Part shown: positions 1-7,400 of the stretch, in pieces
How the letters are laid out: every line of letters starts with the position of its first letter
Numbering within the stretch: position 1 is the stretch's first letter
Assembly (NCBI GenBank): GCA_017396845.1
Contig: JAFQKQ010000015.1
Span: 1-45,726 of the forward strand
Reading direction: 5' to 3'
DNA length: 45,726 nucleotides
Source of the DNA: Clostridia bacterium
GTDB lineage: Bacteria > Bacillota > Clostridia > Christensenellales > Aristaeellaceae
The notes under the pieces: generated by a model
What the model was told of the DNA's origin: nothing
Databases searched by the model: none
Seen by the model: the letters and a program-made list of their open reading frames with translations, nothing else
Made by a program: the position numbers and the translations under genes

Positions 1-1
1 G

Positions 2-526
2 ACCGAATATGTAATCTGGGCAAACTACGAGCTTCCCGAAAATGACAGGGATATTGAAGCGTATCAGCTGGGTGCGCATGTCCTTGAGCATGCGGAAATC
101 GATACCGGCGTAATGATCCGCTTCCATCAGCTTCGTATGGAAAAGGAGAATTATCTCCGAAATCTCGAAATCCTGGAATACGATATGCTCTATGGAAACA
201 GATACGTGTACGGCGGAAAAGAGTTGAAGGATAAAAATCAGCTCAAGATGGGACTCTATCCGATTACGATTGCGGACGCGTATGTGAAAAACGGCAATCT
301 TTTCGTAAAGGGTGAAAACTTCACGTCGTTCAGCGAAGTGTTTATTGACGGCGAAAGGTATAACAGCACCATTTTCATCGACCGGAATATGCTGGTGGTT
401 CCGGATCTTGCGCCGGATGACGGCATGGCGCTTGTTGTAAAGCAGCTTTCGAGCGAAGGCTATGAGCTCAGCGAGACGGAAGCCTATATCTGTATGGGAT
501 TGAATCCGATCGTATACGAGCATTGA
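2..526 (+). CDS. C-terminal part of an LTA-synthase-like sulfatase family protein (5' truncated)
   Basis: The reading frame is open from the first bases of the window to a TGA at 524-526, so only the last 174 residues are visible and the true start lies upstream. The visible start, with a TEYVIWANYELP-type stretch, followed by a YDMLYG motif near the middle, resembles the end of the alkaline-phosphatase/sulfatase fold in clostridial lipoteichoic-acid-synthase-like membrane proteins. The last ~80 residues look like a small beta-rich TIG/IPT-like domain that would lie outside the membrane. The catalytic Thr and metal ligands would be upstream and cannot be checked. A strong terminator follows immediately. 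Family assignment is from motif resemblance only. Confidence 0.6.
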   Translation, partial: TEYVIWANYELPENDRDIEAYQLGAHVLEHAEIDTGVMIRFHQLRMEKENYLRNLEILEYDMLYGNRYVYGGKELKDKNQLKMGLYPITIADAYVKNGNLFVKGENFTSFSEVFIDGERYNSTIFIDRNMLVVPDLAPDDGMALVVKQLSSEGYELSETEAYICMGLNPIVYEH

Positions 527-531
527 GAAGG

Positions 532-583
532 AAAAAACGGACTGATGCGGAAAAGAAGATTTCTCTGCATCAGTCCGTTTTTA
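532..583. terminator. Bidirectional intrinsic terminator
   Basis: A 16-bp perfect inverted repeat (533-548 with 567-582) has an A-run on its left and a T-run on its right. It can therefore end both the sulfatase-like gene (plus) and the glp-type operon converging on it (minus). Confidence 0.9.
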
Positions 584-588
584 TTTGC

Positions 589-933
589 TTACATATCCTT
601 GGTCACGATGACGTTTATGCCGGTATCCGCGGCGTTTTCAAGCGCGATATCTCCGATTGCAACGGGAGATATGAGGCACACGGAATTCAGCTGCTGCATG
701 ATTTCCATAAGAGACCCCTTTGGAACCGCATGCTCTGTTCGAACCGGGCACCGGCGGTATTTCGCGCCGCCGATTTTGACCGTCGTTGTGAGTACGCGAA
801 CGGGATTCCTGGTTTCGTTTTTTCCGTATTCCGCGCCGCGCGGGCATGCGTTTCCGGTCACGTTGTAATTGTTATTTTCGTCTACTTTTAATCGGCAGCC
901 CTTGGGGCATACGATACAGATCATTTCCTTCAT
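589..933 (-). CDS. DUF1667 redox-associated protein
   Basis: This 114-residue protein has an N-terminal cysteine pattern CxxCxxxC (Cys6, Cys9, Cys13) plus Cys29 in an ACPRG motif, typical of DUF1667 proteins, and a second conserved-looking Cys-Pro near residue 63. It is the last gene of the minus-strand operon and overlaps the FAD oxidoreductase by 4 bases (ATGA), so translation is probably coupled. In Clostridia this family is repeatedly found as the third gene after a GlpA-like glycerol-3-phosphate dehydrogenase and an NAD(P)/FAD oxidoreductase. The cysteines suggest a metal or Fe-S electron-transfer subunit, but its biochemical role is not established. Confidence 0.88.
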   Translation of the reverse strand: MKEMICIVCPKGCRLKVDENNNYNVTGNACPRGAEYGKNETRNPVRVLTTTVKIGGAKYRRCPVRTEHAVPKGSLMEIMQQLNSVCLISPVAIGDIALENAADTGINVIVTKDM

Positions 934-2189
934 TTTTCTGCCTCCTCCGCCGAAATCTCAATTTCACACCCGTTTGCCTTTTCGATAAGCACTTTCGGAA
1001 GGCGGATATGCTCCATTTCACCGGGCGTCATATGGTCGCGTTTGTACTGTGCAATCACGCTTCCGCCTGCTTTTACTACGATGCTGCTGCCGGAGAAAAT
1101 GCGGTTTACGCGGAAAAACACATCGAAAAGCTTTGCACCGCTGTTTACGCGGATTTTCTGAGGAACGGTATAGGTTACGCTCTTTCCGTTTTTGAGGGAG
1201 ACGGATGTATAATCGGCTTCGGCGCTCTTTATGAATTCCGCCGCCGCGCGTCCTGCGCGCTCGCTTTCGTCGGAAACATAATCCACCAGATCGTGTACGT
1301 GAACTACGTTTCCGCAGGCGAATATGCCGGGAACGGAGGTTTCCATATTATCGTACACGATTGCGCCGTTGGTTCTCGGATCGATCTCGATGCCCGCGCC
1401 TCTGGTCAGTTCGTTTTCGGGAATGAGACCTACGGAGAGAAGAAGCGTGTCGCAGTCAAAGTGCATTTCGGTTCCGGGGATCGGCGCGCGCTTTTCATCC
1501 ACCTTCGATACCGTTACGCTTGAAATGCGCCCGTTGTCTGCTATGATTTCGGTTACGGTATGGGAAAGATACAGCGGAATGTCAAAATCATTTAAGCACT
1601 GCGCGATGTTTCTTGCAAGGCCGCCGGAATAGGGCATAACCTCTACGCATGCCAATACCTTTGCGCCTTCAAGGGTCATTCTTCTTGCCATGATGAGGCC
1701 GATATCGCCGGAACCCAGTATAACTACGCGCTTTCCGCACATATAGCCTTCCAGATTCAGATATCTTTGCGCGCTGCCCGCCGTAAATACGCCCGCCGGG
1801 CGGTCGCCGGGAATGCCGATTGCGCCGCGCGTGCGTTCGCGGCAGCCCATTGCGAGTATGATCGCGCCCGCTTCAATTATCTGATAACCGGCAGTCGATG
1901 CAACATGAATCTGCTTGTTTTTTGTAACGTCGAGCACCATCGCATCCGTCATTACCTTTACGTTTGTCGACGACAGCATTTTGATAAAACGGTCTGCATA
2001 TTCGGGGCCGGTCAATTCTTCTTTAAAACGGTGGAGGCCGAAGCCGTTATGAATGCACTGATTGAGTATGCCGCCGAGCTCCTTGTCGCGCTCGATAATC
2101 AGAATGTCGGAAATGCCCGACTCAAATGCGCTGACTGCAGCGGCAAGGCCTGCGGGTCCTCCGCCGATTACTACGAGTTCATGCTTCAT
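930..2189 (-). CDS. NAD(P)/FAD-dependent oxidoreductase of the anaerobic glycerol-3-phosphate module
   Basis: The 419-residue protein starts with an FAD-binding Rossmann motif (GGGPAG, residues 9-14). A second dinucleotide motif GSGDIG lies near residue 160, and a pyridine-nucleotide-disulfide-oxidoreductase style ACGN segment lies near residue 292. It resembles the middle gene of clostridial glpA-FAD-DUF1667 clusters. There it is thought to pass electrons from glycerol-3-phosphate oxidation to an acceptor. An AGGAGG ribosome binding site precedes the ATG by about 8 bases. The start overlaps the upstream dehydrogenase by 11 bases. The frame is intact, unlike that dehydrogenase. Partner and acceptor are inferred from context. 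Confidence 0.9.
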   Translation of the reverse strand: MKHELVVIGGGPAGLAAAVSAFESGISDILIIERDKELGGILNQCIHNGFGLHRFKEELTGPEYADRFIKMLSSTNVKVMTDAMVLDVTKNKQIHVASTAGYQIIEAGAIILAMGCRERTRGAIGIPGDRPAGVFTAGSAQRYLNLEGYMCGKRVVILGSGDIGLIMARRMTLEGAKVLACVEVMPYSGGLARNIAQCLNDFDIPLYLSHTVTEIIADNGRISSVTVSKVDEKRAPIPGTEMHFDCDTLLLSVGLIPENELTRGAGIEIDPRTNGAIVYDNMETSVPGIFACGNVVHVHDLVDYVSDESERAGRAAAEFIKSAEADYTSVSLKNGKSVTYTVPQKIRVNSGAKLFDVFFRVNRIFSGSSIVVKAGGSVIAQYKRDHMTPGEMEHIRLPKVLIEKANGCEIEISAEEAEK

Positions 2190-3627
2190 GGAAGGCTTCC
2201 TCCTTCTTGGTTTCGCTGATAAGAATCCGGCTTCCGTTTTTGTCCTTTAAGATATCCAGCACGTTCATGCCTGTTTCACGCGCGAGAATTTCCAGCACGC
2301 GCGGGCCGCAGAAACCGCCCTGACAACGGCCCATACCGCTTCCGGCGCGGCGCTTGATGCCGTCTACAGAGCAGGGAGGAATGGGCGAATGAACAGCGTC
2401 CACAATTTCGCCCTCCGTTATCGTTTCGCAACGGCAGATTACGCGGCCGTAGAGGGGATTTTCTTTTATAACGGCTGCTTTTTCGGATTCGCTCAACTCT
2501 TTGAAGCGGATGCGCTTTCTGGTAAGAACGGGGTTTTCCTTTTTGGTGAGTGCAAGTCCGTTTTCGGAAAGAATCTTCACGGCCTCTTCACCGATTGCGG
2601 GAGCGCTGGTGAGTCCCGGAGATTTGATGCCCGCAAGATCCAAAAAATGATCGTTTGCCATATAGATGATAAAATCATCGATATCGGTATTGGCGCGCAT
2701 ACCGGAAAAATTACGGATGGCGTTTCTGTAATTGATGTCCGGTACGGATTTGGCCGCCGCTGCCTTTACGCAGGCAAGACCGTCGCTTGTGGTATTTACG
2801 CGTTCTGCGTCATCGCACTTTACCGCGTTCGGGCCTACGATCAGGTTTCCGTGAACAGTGGGGGAAACGAGCACGCCCTTTCCGAACTCTGAGGGACACT
2901 GGAAAAGTACGCAGTTCGCTTTATGGCCTTCGCATTTATCCATCAGATAGTAGTCGCCCCTGCTGGGCTTTATGGTGAAGCGCTTTTCGGCGACCATCCC
3001 GTGTATCGCGGCGCTTTATGCACCTGCCGCGTTGATCACATACCGGGTTTCTATGGATTCATGTTCATTTACGCTTACGCTGTAGCCGGAAGCTGTCTTT
3101 GAAATACCGGTGACCTTGGCGTTCAAACGGATCTCCGCTCCGTTTTTTACAGCGGTTTCCGCCATTGCAATGGCATATTCCCAGGGATTGACAATGCCTG
3201 CGGAGGGGGCGTAGAGCGCGCCGTGTACTTCCTCAGATACGTAAGGCTCCATTTTCAAAACTTCTTCTTTGGAAAGTATCGTGAGGCCCGGAACGCCGTT
3301 TTCGTTGCCGCGCGCATAAAGCATTCGAACCGTTTCCATTTCCTTTTCGGAAAATGCAAGCACGAGCGAGCCGTTGTTTATATAGGGAACATCCAGATCG
3401 CTTGTCAGCTGTTTTGCCATTTCACAGCCGCGCACATTGAGCCGCGCCATGATGGTGCCTGGTTTCGGGTCATAGCCCGCATGTATGATGGCGCTGTTTG
3501 CGCGGGTTGCGCCGAGCGCGATATCGTTTTCCTTTTCAAGCACCAATACGCTGACGTTGTATTTTGATAATTCGAATGCCGCTGCGGCGCCTATGATTCC
3601 GCAGCCGATAATGGTTACATCGACCAT
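2179..3627 (-). pseudogene. GlpA-like glycerol-3-phosphate dehydrogenase interrupted by an in-frame TAA
   Basis: Two pieces in one frame together give the expected ~480-residue FAD-dependent glycerol-3-phosphate dehydrogenase with a C-terminal BFD-like [2Fe-2S] domain. The N-terminal piece (from ATG 3627, GGGAGGG site 7 bases upstream) carries the GCGIIG FAD motif and ends at INAAGA. A TAA at 3016-3018 follows, and homology resumes at once (IHGMVAEK, then PSRGDYYL). The C-terminal piece holds the cluster cysteines (CRC, and CQGGFC near the end). In the family, Tyr normally follows this NAAG segment, so one base change TAT/TAC to TAA explains the break. No strong ribosome binding site precedes the internal ATG at 2997. 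It may be a true nonsense mutation or a sequence error. Confidence 0.85.
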
Positions 3628-3654
3628 TTCGTTCCCTCCCTGTTTTGAAATGCG

Positions 3655-3705
3655 CAAAAAAAGAGTACAAGAAACACAAGCCTATGGCTGTGTACCTCAT
3701 ACTCT
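3655..3705 (-). terminator. Leader terminator, probable GlpP antitermination target
   Basis: On the minus strand, a hairpin (outer arms 3700-3705 and 3662-3667, inner arms 3686-3693 and 3674-3682 with one bulge) is followed by a run of seven or so T (3656-3662). It lies between a promoter and the GlpA-like start at 3627, just downstream of glpP. In Bacillus, GlpP with glycerol-3-phosphate prevents termination in glpD-type leaders. The same control is inferred here. Confidence 0.7.
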
Positions 3706-3739
3706 CTACATCTCCGTATTCGGCTGAACCAATATAGTT

Positions 3740-3768
3740 ATTATAATGGAAGAATGTTAATTTGGAAA
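3740..3768 (-). promoter_or_regulatory. Promoter for the glycerol-3-phosphate dehydrogenase module
   Basis: Reading the minus strand, TTTCCA (3763-3768) and a perfect TATAAT (3740-3745) are separated by 17 bases. The site sits at the very end of glpP, so transcription would start near 3733 and pass through the leader terminator. Confidence 0.6.
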
Positions 3769-3769
3769 T

Positions 3770-4360
3770 CTATTTTTTGCACAATTGTGCGAAATTTGTC
3801 CAAATTTCCGATTTTGTGGAGGAGATGGCGCGAGCGCCCGCATTCAGTGCATTCATAGCGTCCGCTGAATCCTGAATCAGGCCGCCCGCAATTACGGGAA
3901 GCTCGGAGGAGGCGGCAATCACGCCGATAATTTTCGGCATCGCGCCCGGAATGATCTCAATCACGTCCGGCGCGTTCAGACGAACTTGCTTGCCTATATT
4001 GGATACCGCGAGCGAATCCAAAAGGAAGAAGCGCTGAATGGCGATCAATCCCAGCTGCTTTGCGCGCTTTATGAGGAGTCCCTTTGTAGAGATGATGCCG
4101 CAGGCGGGAGTCGTTCGAAAGATGTAGTCCACGGCGGTTTCCTTTGCGGCGAGCCCGTCGATGAGATCGATGTGCACAATCGCCGCTTTATTGGCGCCTG
4201 CGATTCTTTCTACGATTCCCGGAATATCCAGCAGGCTTCCGTACAATACGAAAACCACGCGGCATTCGGAAGCAAGGCTTGCTACAAGCCCCTTTTCATC
4301 CTTGACTGCGGCGATGATGGGAAACTGCGAAAGCAGGGAAGAAAATGCGGATGCGTTCAT
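3770..4360 (-). CDS. glpP: Glycerol-3-phosphate-responsive antiterminator GlpP
   Basis: The 196-residue protein matches GlpP over its full length. It has the VHIDLIDG segment (about residues 67-74), a GIISTK motif, the AIQRFFLLDS segment, EIIPGAMPK, and an AGGLI plus AISSTKSEIW ending, all on a phosphate-binding barrel. GlpP is an RNA-binding antiterminator activated by glycerol-3-phosphate. The GlpA-like dehydrogenase with a terminator hairpin in its leader is immediately downstream, so its target is probably adjacent. It is 29 bases downstream of tatD and probably shares the tatD promoter. A GGAG site precedes the ATG. No glycerol kinase or facilitator gene is in the window. Confidence 0.9.
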   Translation of the reverse strand: MNASAFSSLLSQFPIIAAVKDEKGLVASLASECRVVFVLYGSLLDIPGIVERIAGANKAAIVHIDLIDGLAAKETAVDYIFRTTPACGIISTKGLLIKRAKQLGLIAIQRFFLLDSLAVSNIGKQVRLNAPDVIEIIPGAMPKIIGVIAASSELPVIAGGLIQDSADAMNALNAGARAISSTKSEIWTNFAQLCKK

Positions 4361-4389
4361 AACATAACTCCGTTAAAGGCATAAGGATT

Positions 4390-5169
4390 TTATTCGGTCA
4401 TACCGAATGCATTCAGACCGTTCTGATAAGTGATGTCGCTGAGTTCATTGGAATCGGCATTTCGGATTTCGGCGATTTTCTCAAGTACGTATTTCACATA
4501 TGCGGGTTCGTTTCGCTTTCCGCGCATCGGAACCGGGGCCATATAGGGACAGTCGGTTTCAATGAGAAGGCGGTCGACGGGGATATTCTTCGCCACTTCC
4601 CAAAGCTTCGGCGCATTTTTGAATGTTACCGCGCCGGAAAGGGAGATGAAAAGCCCCATATCCATGTATGTTTTTGCGCTTTCCCAGCTGCCGGTATAGC
4701 AGTGCATAATGCCGCGGGGCATGCGTCCGGCTCTGACTCTTGAAAGCATCATTTCGGTGGCTTCGCCGTGCGCTTCGCGGATGTGGAGAATGACGGGTTT
4801 ATCAAGCGTATAGGCCAGCTCCATCTGAATATCAAATACTTCCCTCTGCTGATCCCTCGGCGATAGATCGTAATGATAATCAAGGCCGATTTCTCCAAGC
4901 GCGACCACCTTATCAAGCGACATCCACTTTTTGATGAGCTCGGGATGATTTTCCGTCCAAAGGATCGCATCATGCGGGTGAACGGCGGCCGCCGCATACA
5001 GAAAATCGTTTTCCCTTGAAAGAGCAAATGCGCTTTCGGGATCTCTTGCGCCGTCGCCTACCACTACCGCACGTTCTACTCCCGCTTCCTTCATGCGGAA
5101 TATGGTTTCGAGTCTGTCCTCGTCGAATCTTTCGTCGTTGATGTGGCAGTGCGTGTCAAAAAGTTTCAT
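4390..5169 (-). CDS. tatD: TatD-family metal-dependent hydrolase (DNase)
   Basis: The 259-residue protein has the family length and metal ligands: His7 and His9 in THCHIND, Glu93 in GEIGLDYH, His129, His155 and Asp206 in ETDCPYMAP. TatD proteins are cytoplasmic TIM-barrel hydrolases acting as 3'-5' DNases, with roles in DNA repair and turnover. It is the first gene of the minus-strand unit behind a consensus promoter, and glpP follows 29 bases downstream. In other Firmicutes tatD often lies near metG and rnmV, which are not seen here. Confidence 0.95.
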   Translation of the reverse strand: MKLFDTHCHINDERFDEDRLETIFRMKEAGVERAVVVGDGARDPESAFALSRENDFLYAAAAVHPHDAILWTENHPELIKKWMSLDKVVALGEIGLDYHYDLSPRDQQREVFDIQMELAYTLDKPVILHIREAHGEATEMMLSRVRAGRMPRGIMHCYTGSWESAKTYMDMGLFISLSGAVTFKNAPKLWEVAKNIPVDRLLIETDCPYMAPVPMRGKRNEPAYVKYVLEKIAEIRNADSNELSDITYQNGLNAFGMTE

Positions 5170-5212
5170 AAGCTCATCCTTTTATCTTTGAAATGCGTAT
5201 ATGTTAAAAAAT

Positions 5213-5241
5213 ATTATACCAAATACGAATATTGGTGTCAA
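5213..5241 (-). promoter_or_regulatory. Consensus sigma-A promoter for tatD-glpP
   Basis: On the minus strand a perfect TTGACA (5236-5241), a 17-base spacer and a perfect TATAAT (5213-5218) stand about 45 bases upstream of the tatD ATG. Confidence 0.85.
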
Positions 5242-5276
5242 CAGAAAGCGGGCGTTGTTTATATCCGCGAAAGAGG

Positions 5277-5305
5277 TTGCAAAAAGCGGTAAATTGGGAT
5301 ATTAT
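5277..5305 (+). promoter_or_regulatory. Promoter for the yhaM-like gene and following genes
   Basis: TTGCAA (5277-5282), 17 bases, TATTAT (5300-5305). It diverges from the tatD promoter within the same 160-base intergenic gap. Confidence 0.55.
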
Positions 5306-5330
5306 ATAGGAAAAGCGCATTGGGAGATGA

Positions 5331-6290
5331 ATGAATATGAAGGAACAGCCAAGGCTGAGTGAAATGATTAAAAACGCCGCGTTTGACGGCTTTCTGCTGG
5401 TGCGCGCTTCTTCGCAGCGCACGGCCTCCAACGGCAGTAAATACCTGGATATGACGCTTACCGATATATCGGGCGATGTAAATGCAAAAATGTGGGACGG
5501 ACAAACGAATCCGCCGCCGGTAGGCAAGGTGATCAGGCTCCGAGGCGTTATGCAGGAGTATAACGGAAGGGCGCAGCTGCGCATTGACAAAATGCGCGAG
5601 TCCAATGAAGACGACGATATTGATATGCAGAAGCTGATTCCCTGCGCGCCCCGGCCCTCGGATGAAATGCTGGATGAAATTCTAAACAGAGCGGACGCCA
5701 TACGCGATAAGGAGCTCAAGGCGCTGGTGCTTATGCGGCTTGAGGAAGCGGGCGAAAGGCTCACATATGCGCCCGCTGCGGTGAAGCTTCATCATGCGGA
5801 GAGGAGCGGACTGTTGCATCATACGTCTACGATGCTCAAAGGCGCACATATGATTTCACAGCTCTATCCCTTCCTGGACGCGGATCTGCTTGCTGCCGGC
5901 GTAATCCTTCACGATCTCTGCAAGATCGATGAAATGAAATCGGATGAGCTTGGAATGGCGTCGGATTATACGAGGGAAGGAAATCTGCTGGGGCATCTTG
6001 TGCTTGGCGTAAGTGAGCTGGCGAGATGCGCGAAGGAGATCGGCGTGAGGAAAGAGCTCGTTACCATGCTTCAGCATATGATCCTTTCGCATCACGATCT
6101 TCCCGAATACGGTTCGCCCAAGCCGCCGATGTTCCCGGAAGCGGAAGCGCTGCATACGCTGGACGTGCTGGATGCAAGGATGAACGAAATGCAGACGGAG
6201 CTTGCAAAGGTATCTCCGGGTGCGTTTACAGAGAGAATCTGGTCGCTTGACAGAAAGCTGTACAGAAGAGAGGAAAGCATTTCTGAATAG
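5331..6290 (+). CDS. YhaM-family 3'-5' exoribonuclease (OB fold plus HD domain)
   Basis: The 319-residue protein matches YhaM/Cbf1. An OB-fold nucleic-acid-binding domain occupies roughly residues 15-90. An HD phosphohydrolase domain follows, with His164, the HD pair His194-Asp195 in ILHDLCKI, and HH near residue 250. YhaM degrades RNA and single-stranded DNA from the 3' end in a Mn-dependent way. The ATG at 5331 has GGGAG only 4 bases upstream; the in-frame ATG at 5337 (10 bases) is an equally possible start. The next gene begins 13 bases after the stop, suggesting co-transcription. Confidence 0.9.
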   Translation: MNMKEQPRLSEMIKNAAFDGFLLVRASSQRTASNGSKYLDMTLTDISGDVNAKMWDGQTNPPPVGKVIRLRGVMQEYNGRAQLRIDKMRESNEDDDIDMQKLIPCAPRPSDEMLDEILNRADAIRDKELKALVLMRLEEAGERLTYAPAAVKLHHAERSGLLHHTSTMLKGAHMISQLYPFLDADLLAAGVILHDLCKIDEMKSDELGMASDYTREGNLLGHLVLGVSELARCAKEIGVRKELVTMLQHMILSHHDLPEYGSPKPPMFPEAEALHTLDVLDARMNEMQTELAKVSPGAFTERIWSLDRKLYRREESISE

Positions 6291-6303
6291 GGAGGAAATG
6301 GAT

Positions 6304-7380
6304 ATGTACGATTTCAATAAAAACACGCTGCCTAAGCTTTTTAAAGAAGGCGCAAGCAAAGAAGACTGGGAAGCGCGCAGACAAGAAATTCTGGAGCTTA
6401 TGCAAAAAGAGATGTACGGCTATACGCCCAAGGAGAAATGCAGGGTAGAAGCCGAAGTCCTTGAAGAGAAAAGCGAGTTTGCGGGCAAAGCGCTGCTTGG
6501 ACGCGTAAAGCTTACCTGTACGTTCGGGTCGGTTTCGTTTTCGTTCCCAGTCACGTATGCGTTTCCTGTAAAAAACGAGATATCGCCTGTATTTGTACAT
6601 ATCAATTTCAGACCGCTCATGCCGGATCAGTATATGCCGGCGGAGGAAATCATCGACGGCGGGTTTGGTTTTGCACAGATCTGTTATAAGGATATAGTGA
6701 ACGATAATCTGAACGGCGATTTTTCGGACGGATTGGGCCTTGCATATTTCAACGGACGCGGAAGAAACGAAGATGATTGGGGAAAAGTCGGCATGTGGGC
6801 GTATGCGCTCAGCCGGACGATCGACTACCTCGAAACGAGAAAAGAGGTAGATAAAAAGCATATCATGGCGATCGGGCATTCAAGGCTCGGAAAAACGTCG
6901 CTCTGGGCAGGCGCGCAGGACGAGAGAATCTATGCAACGTTTGTAAACGATTCCGGCGCGGGCGGAAGCGCAATCACGCGCGATAAGGAAGGCGAACACA
7001 TTCATCATTTCGCTAAAAGCGGTATGTGGGATTGGTTCGGAGAAAGATATAAGTCGTGGGCAAACAGGGAGGATGAAATGCCGTTTGATCAGCATTTCGC
7101 CATCGCCCTGATTGCGCCGCGCCTTGTGTGCGTGGGAAGCGCAGAAAACGATACATGGGCGGATCCCAAAAGTGAAAAGCTGGGCTGCGAAATTGCGGGT
7201 GAGGTCTGGGCGCTGTATGGAAAAGACGGGCTCACAGAAAAGTGCGACGAAGAATTTGAAAACGCATATCTTTCCGGCTGCGTGGGCTATCAGGTGCGTA
7301 CGGGGGATCACTATTTAAGCCGTACGGACTGGATCAGGTATATGAAATTTGCGAAGATGCATATTGAAACGGATGCATAA
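6304..7380 (+). CDS. CE15-like glucuronoyl esterase / acetylxylan-esterase-type alpha/beta hydrolase
   Basis: The 358-residue protein has a nucleophile elbow GHSRLGK (Ser193). It also has the WGKVGMWAYALSRTIDYL-type helix before it, a NDSGAGGSA segment after it, DQHFAIALIAPRLV, the SAENDTWADP acid region (Glu281, Asp283) and a C-terminal GDHYLSRTDW histidine (His336). This order matches the CE15/glucuronoyl methylesterase-like family, whose members cleave lignin-glucuronoxylan or related esters. No signal peptide is visible, so it would act inside the cell on imported fragments, unlike secreted CE15 enzymes. GGAGG at 6291-6295 supports ATG 6304 over the nearer ATG 6298. Confidence 0.8.
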   Translation: MYDFNKNTLPKLFKEGASKEDWEARRQEILELMQKEMYGYTPKEKCRVEAEVLEEKSEFAGKALLGRVKLTCTFGSVSFSFPVTYAFPVKNEISPVFVHINFRPLMPDQYMPAEEIIDGGFGFAQICYKDIVNDNLNGDFSDGLGLAYFNGRGRNEDDWGKVGMWAYALSRTIDYLETRKEVDKKHIMAIGHSRLGKTSLWAGAQDERIYATFVNDSGAGGSAITRDKEGEHIHHFAKSGMWDWFGERYKSWANREDEMPFDQHFAIALIAPRLVCVGSAENDTWADPKSEKLGCEIAGEVWALYGKDGLTEKCDEEFENAYLSGCVGYQVRTGDHYLSRTDWIRYMKFAKMHIETDA

Positions 7381-7400
7381 GCTACGGAGGCAATCGATTG

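Noticed and set aside
3016-3018. Recoding of TAA in the GlpA-like gene as an amino acid
   Set aside because: Other genes in the window end in TAA and no tRNA or signal for reading TAA is known; a mutation or sequence error is simpler.
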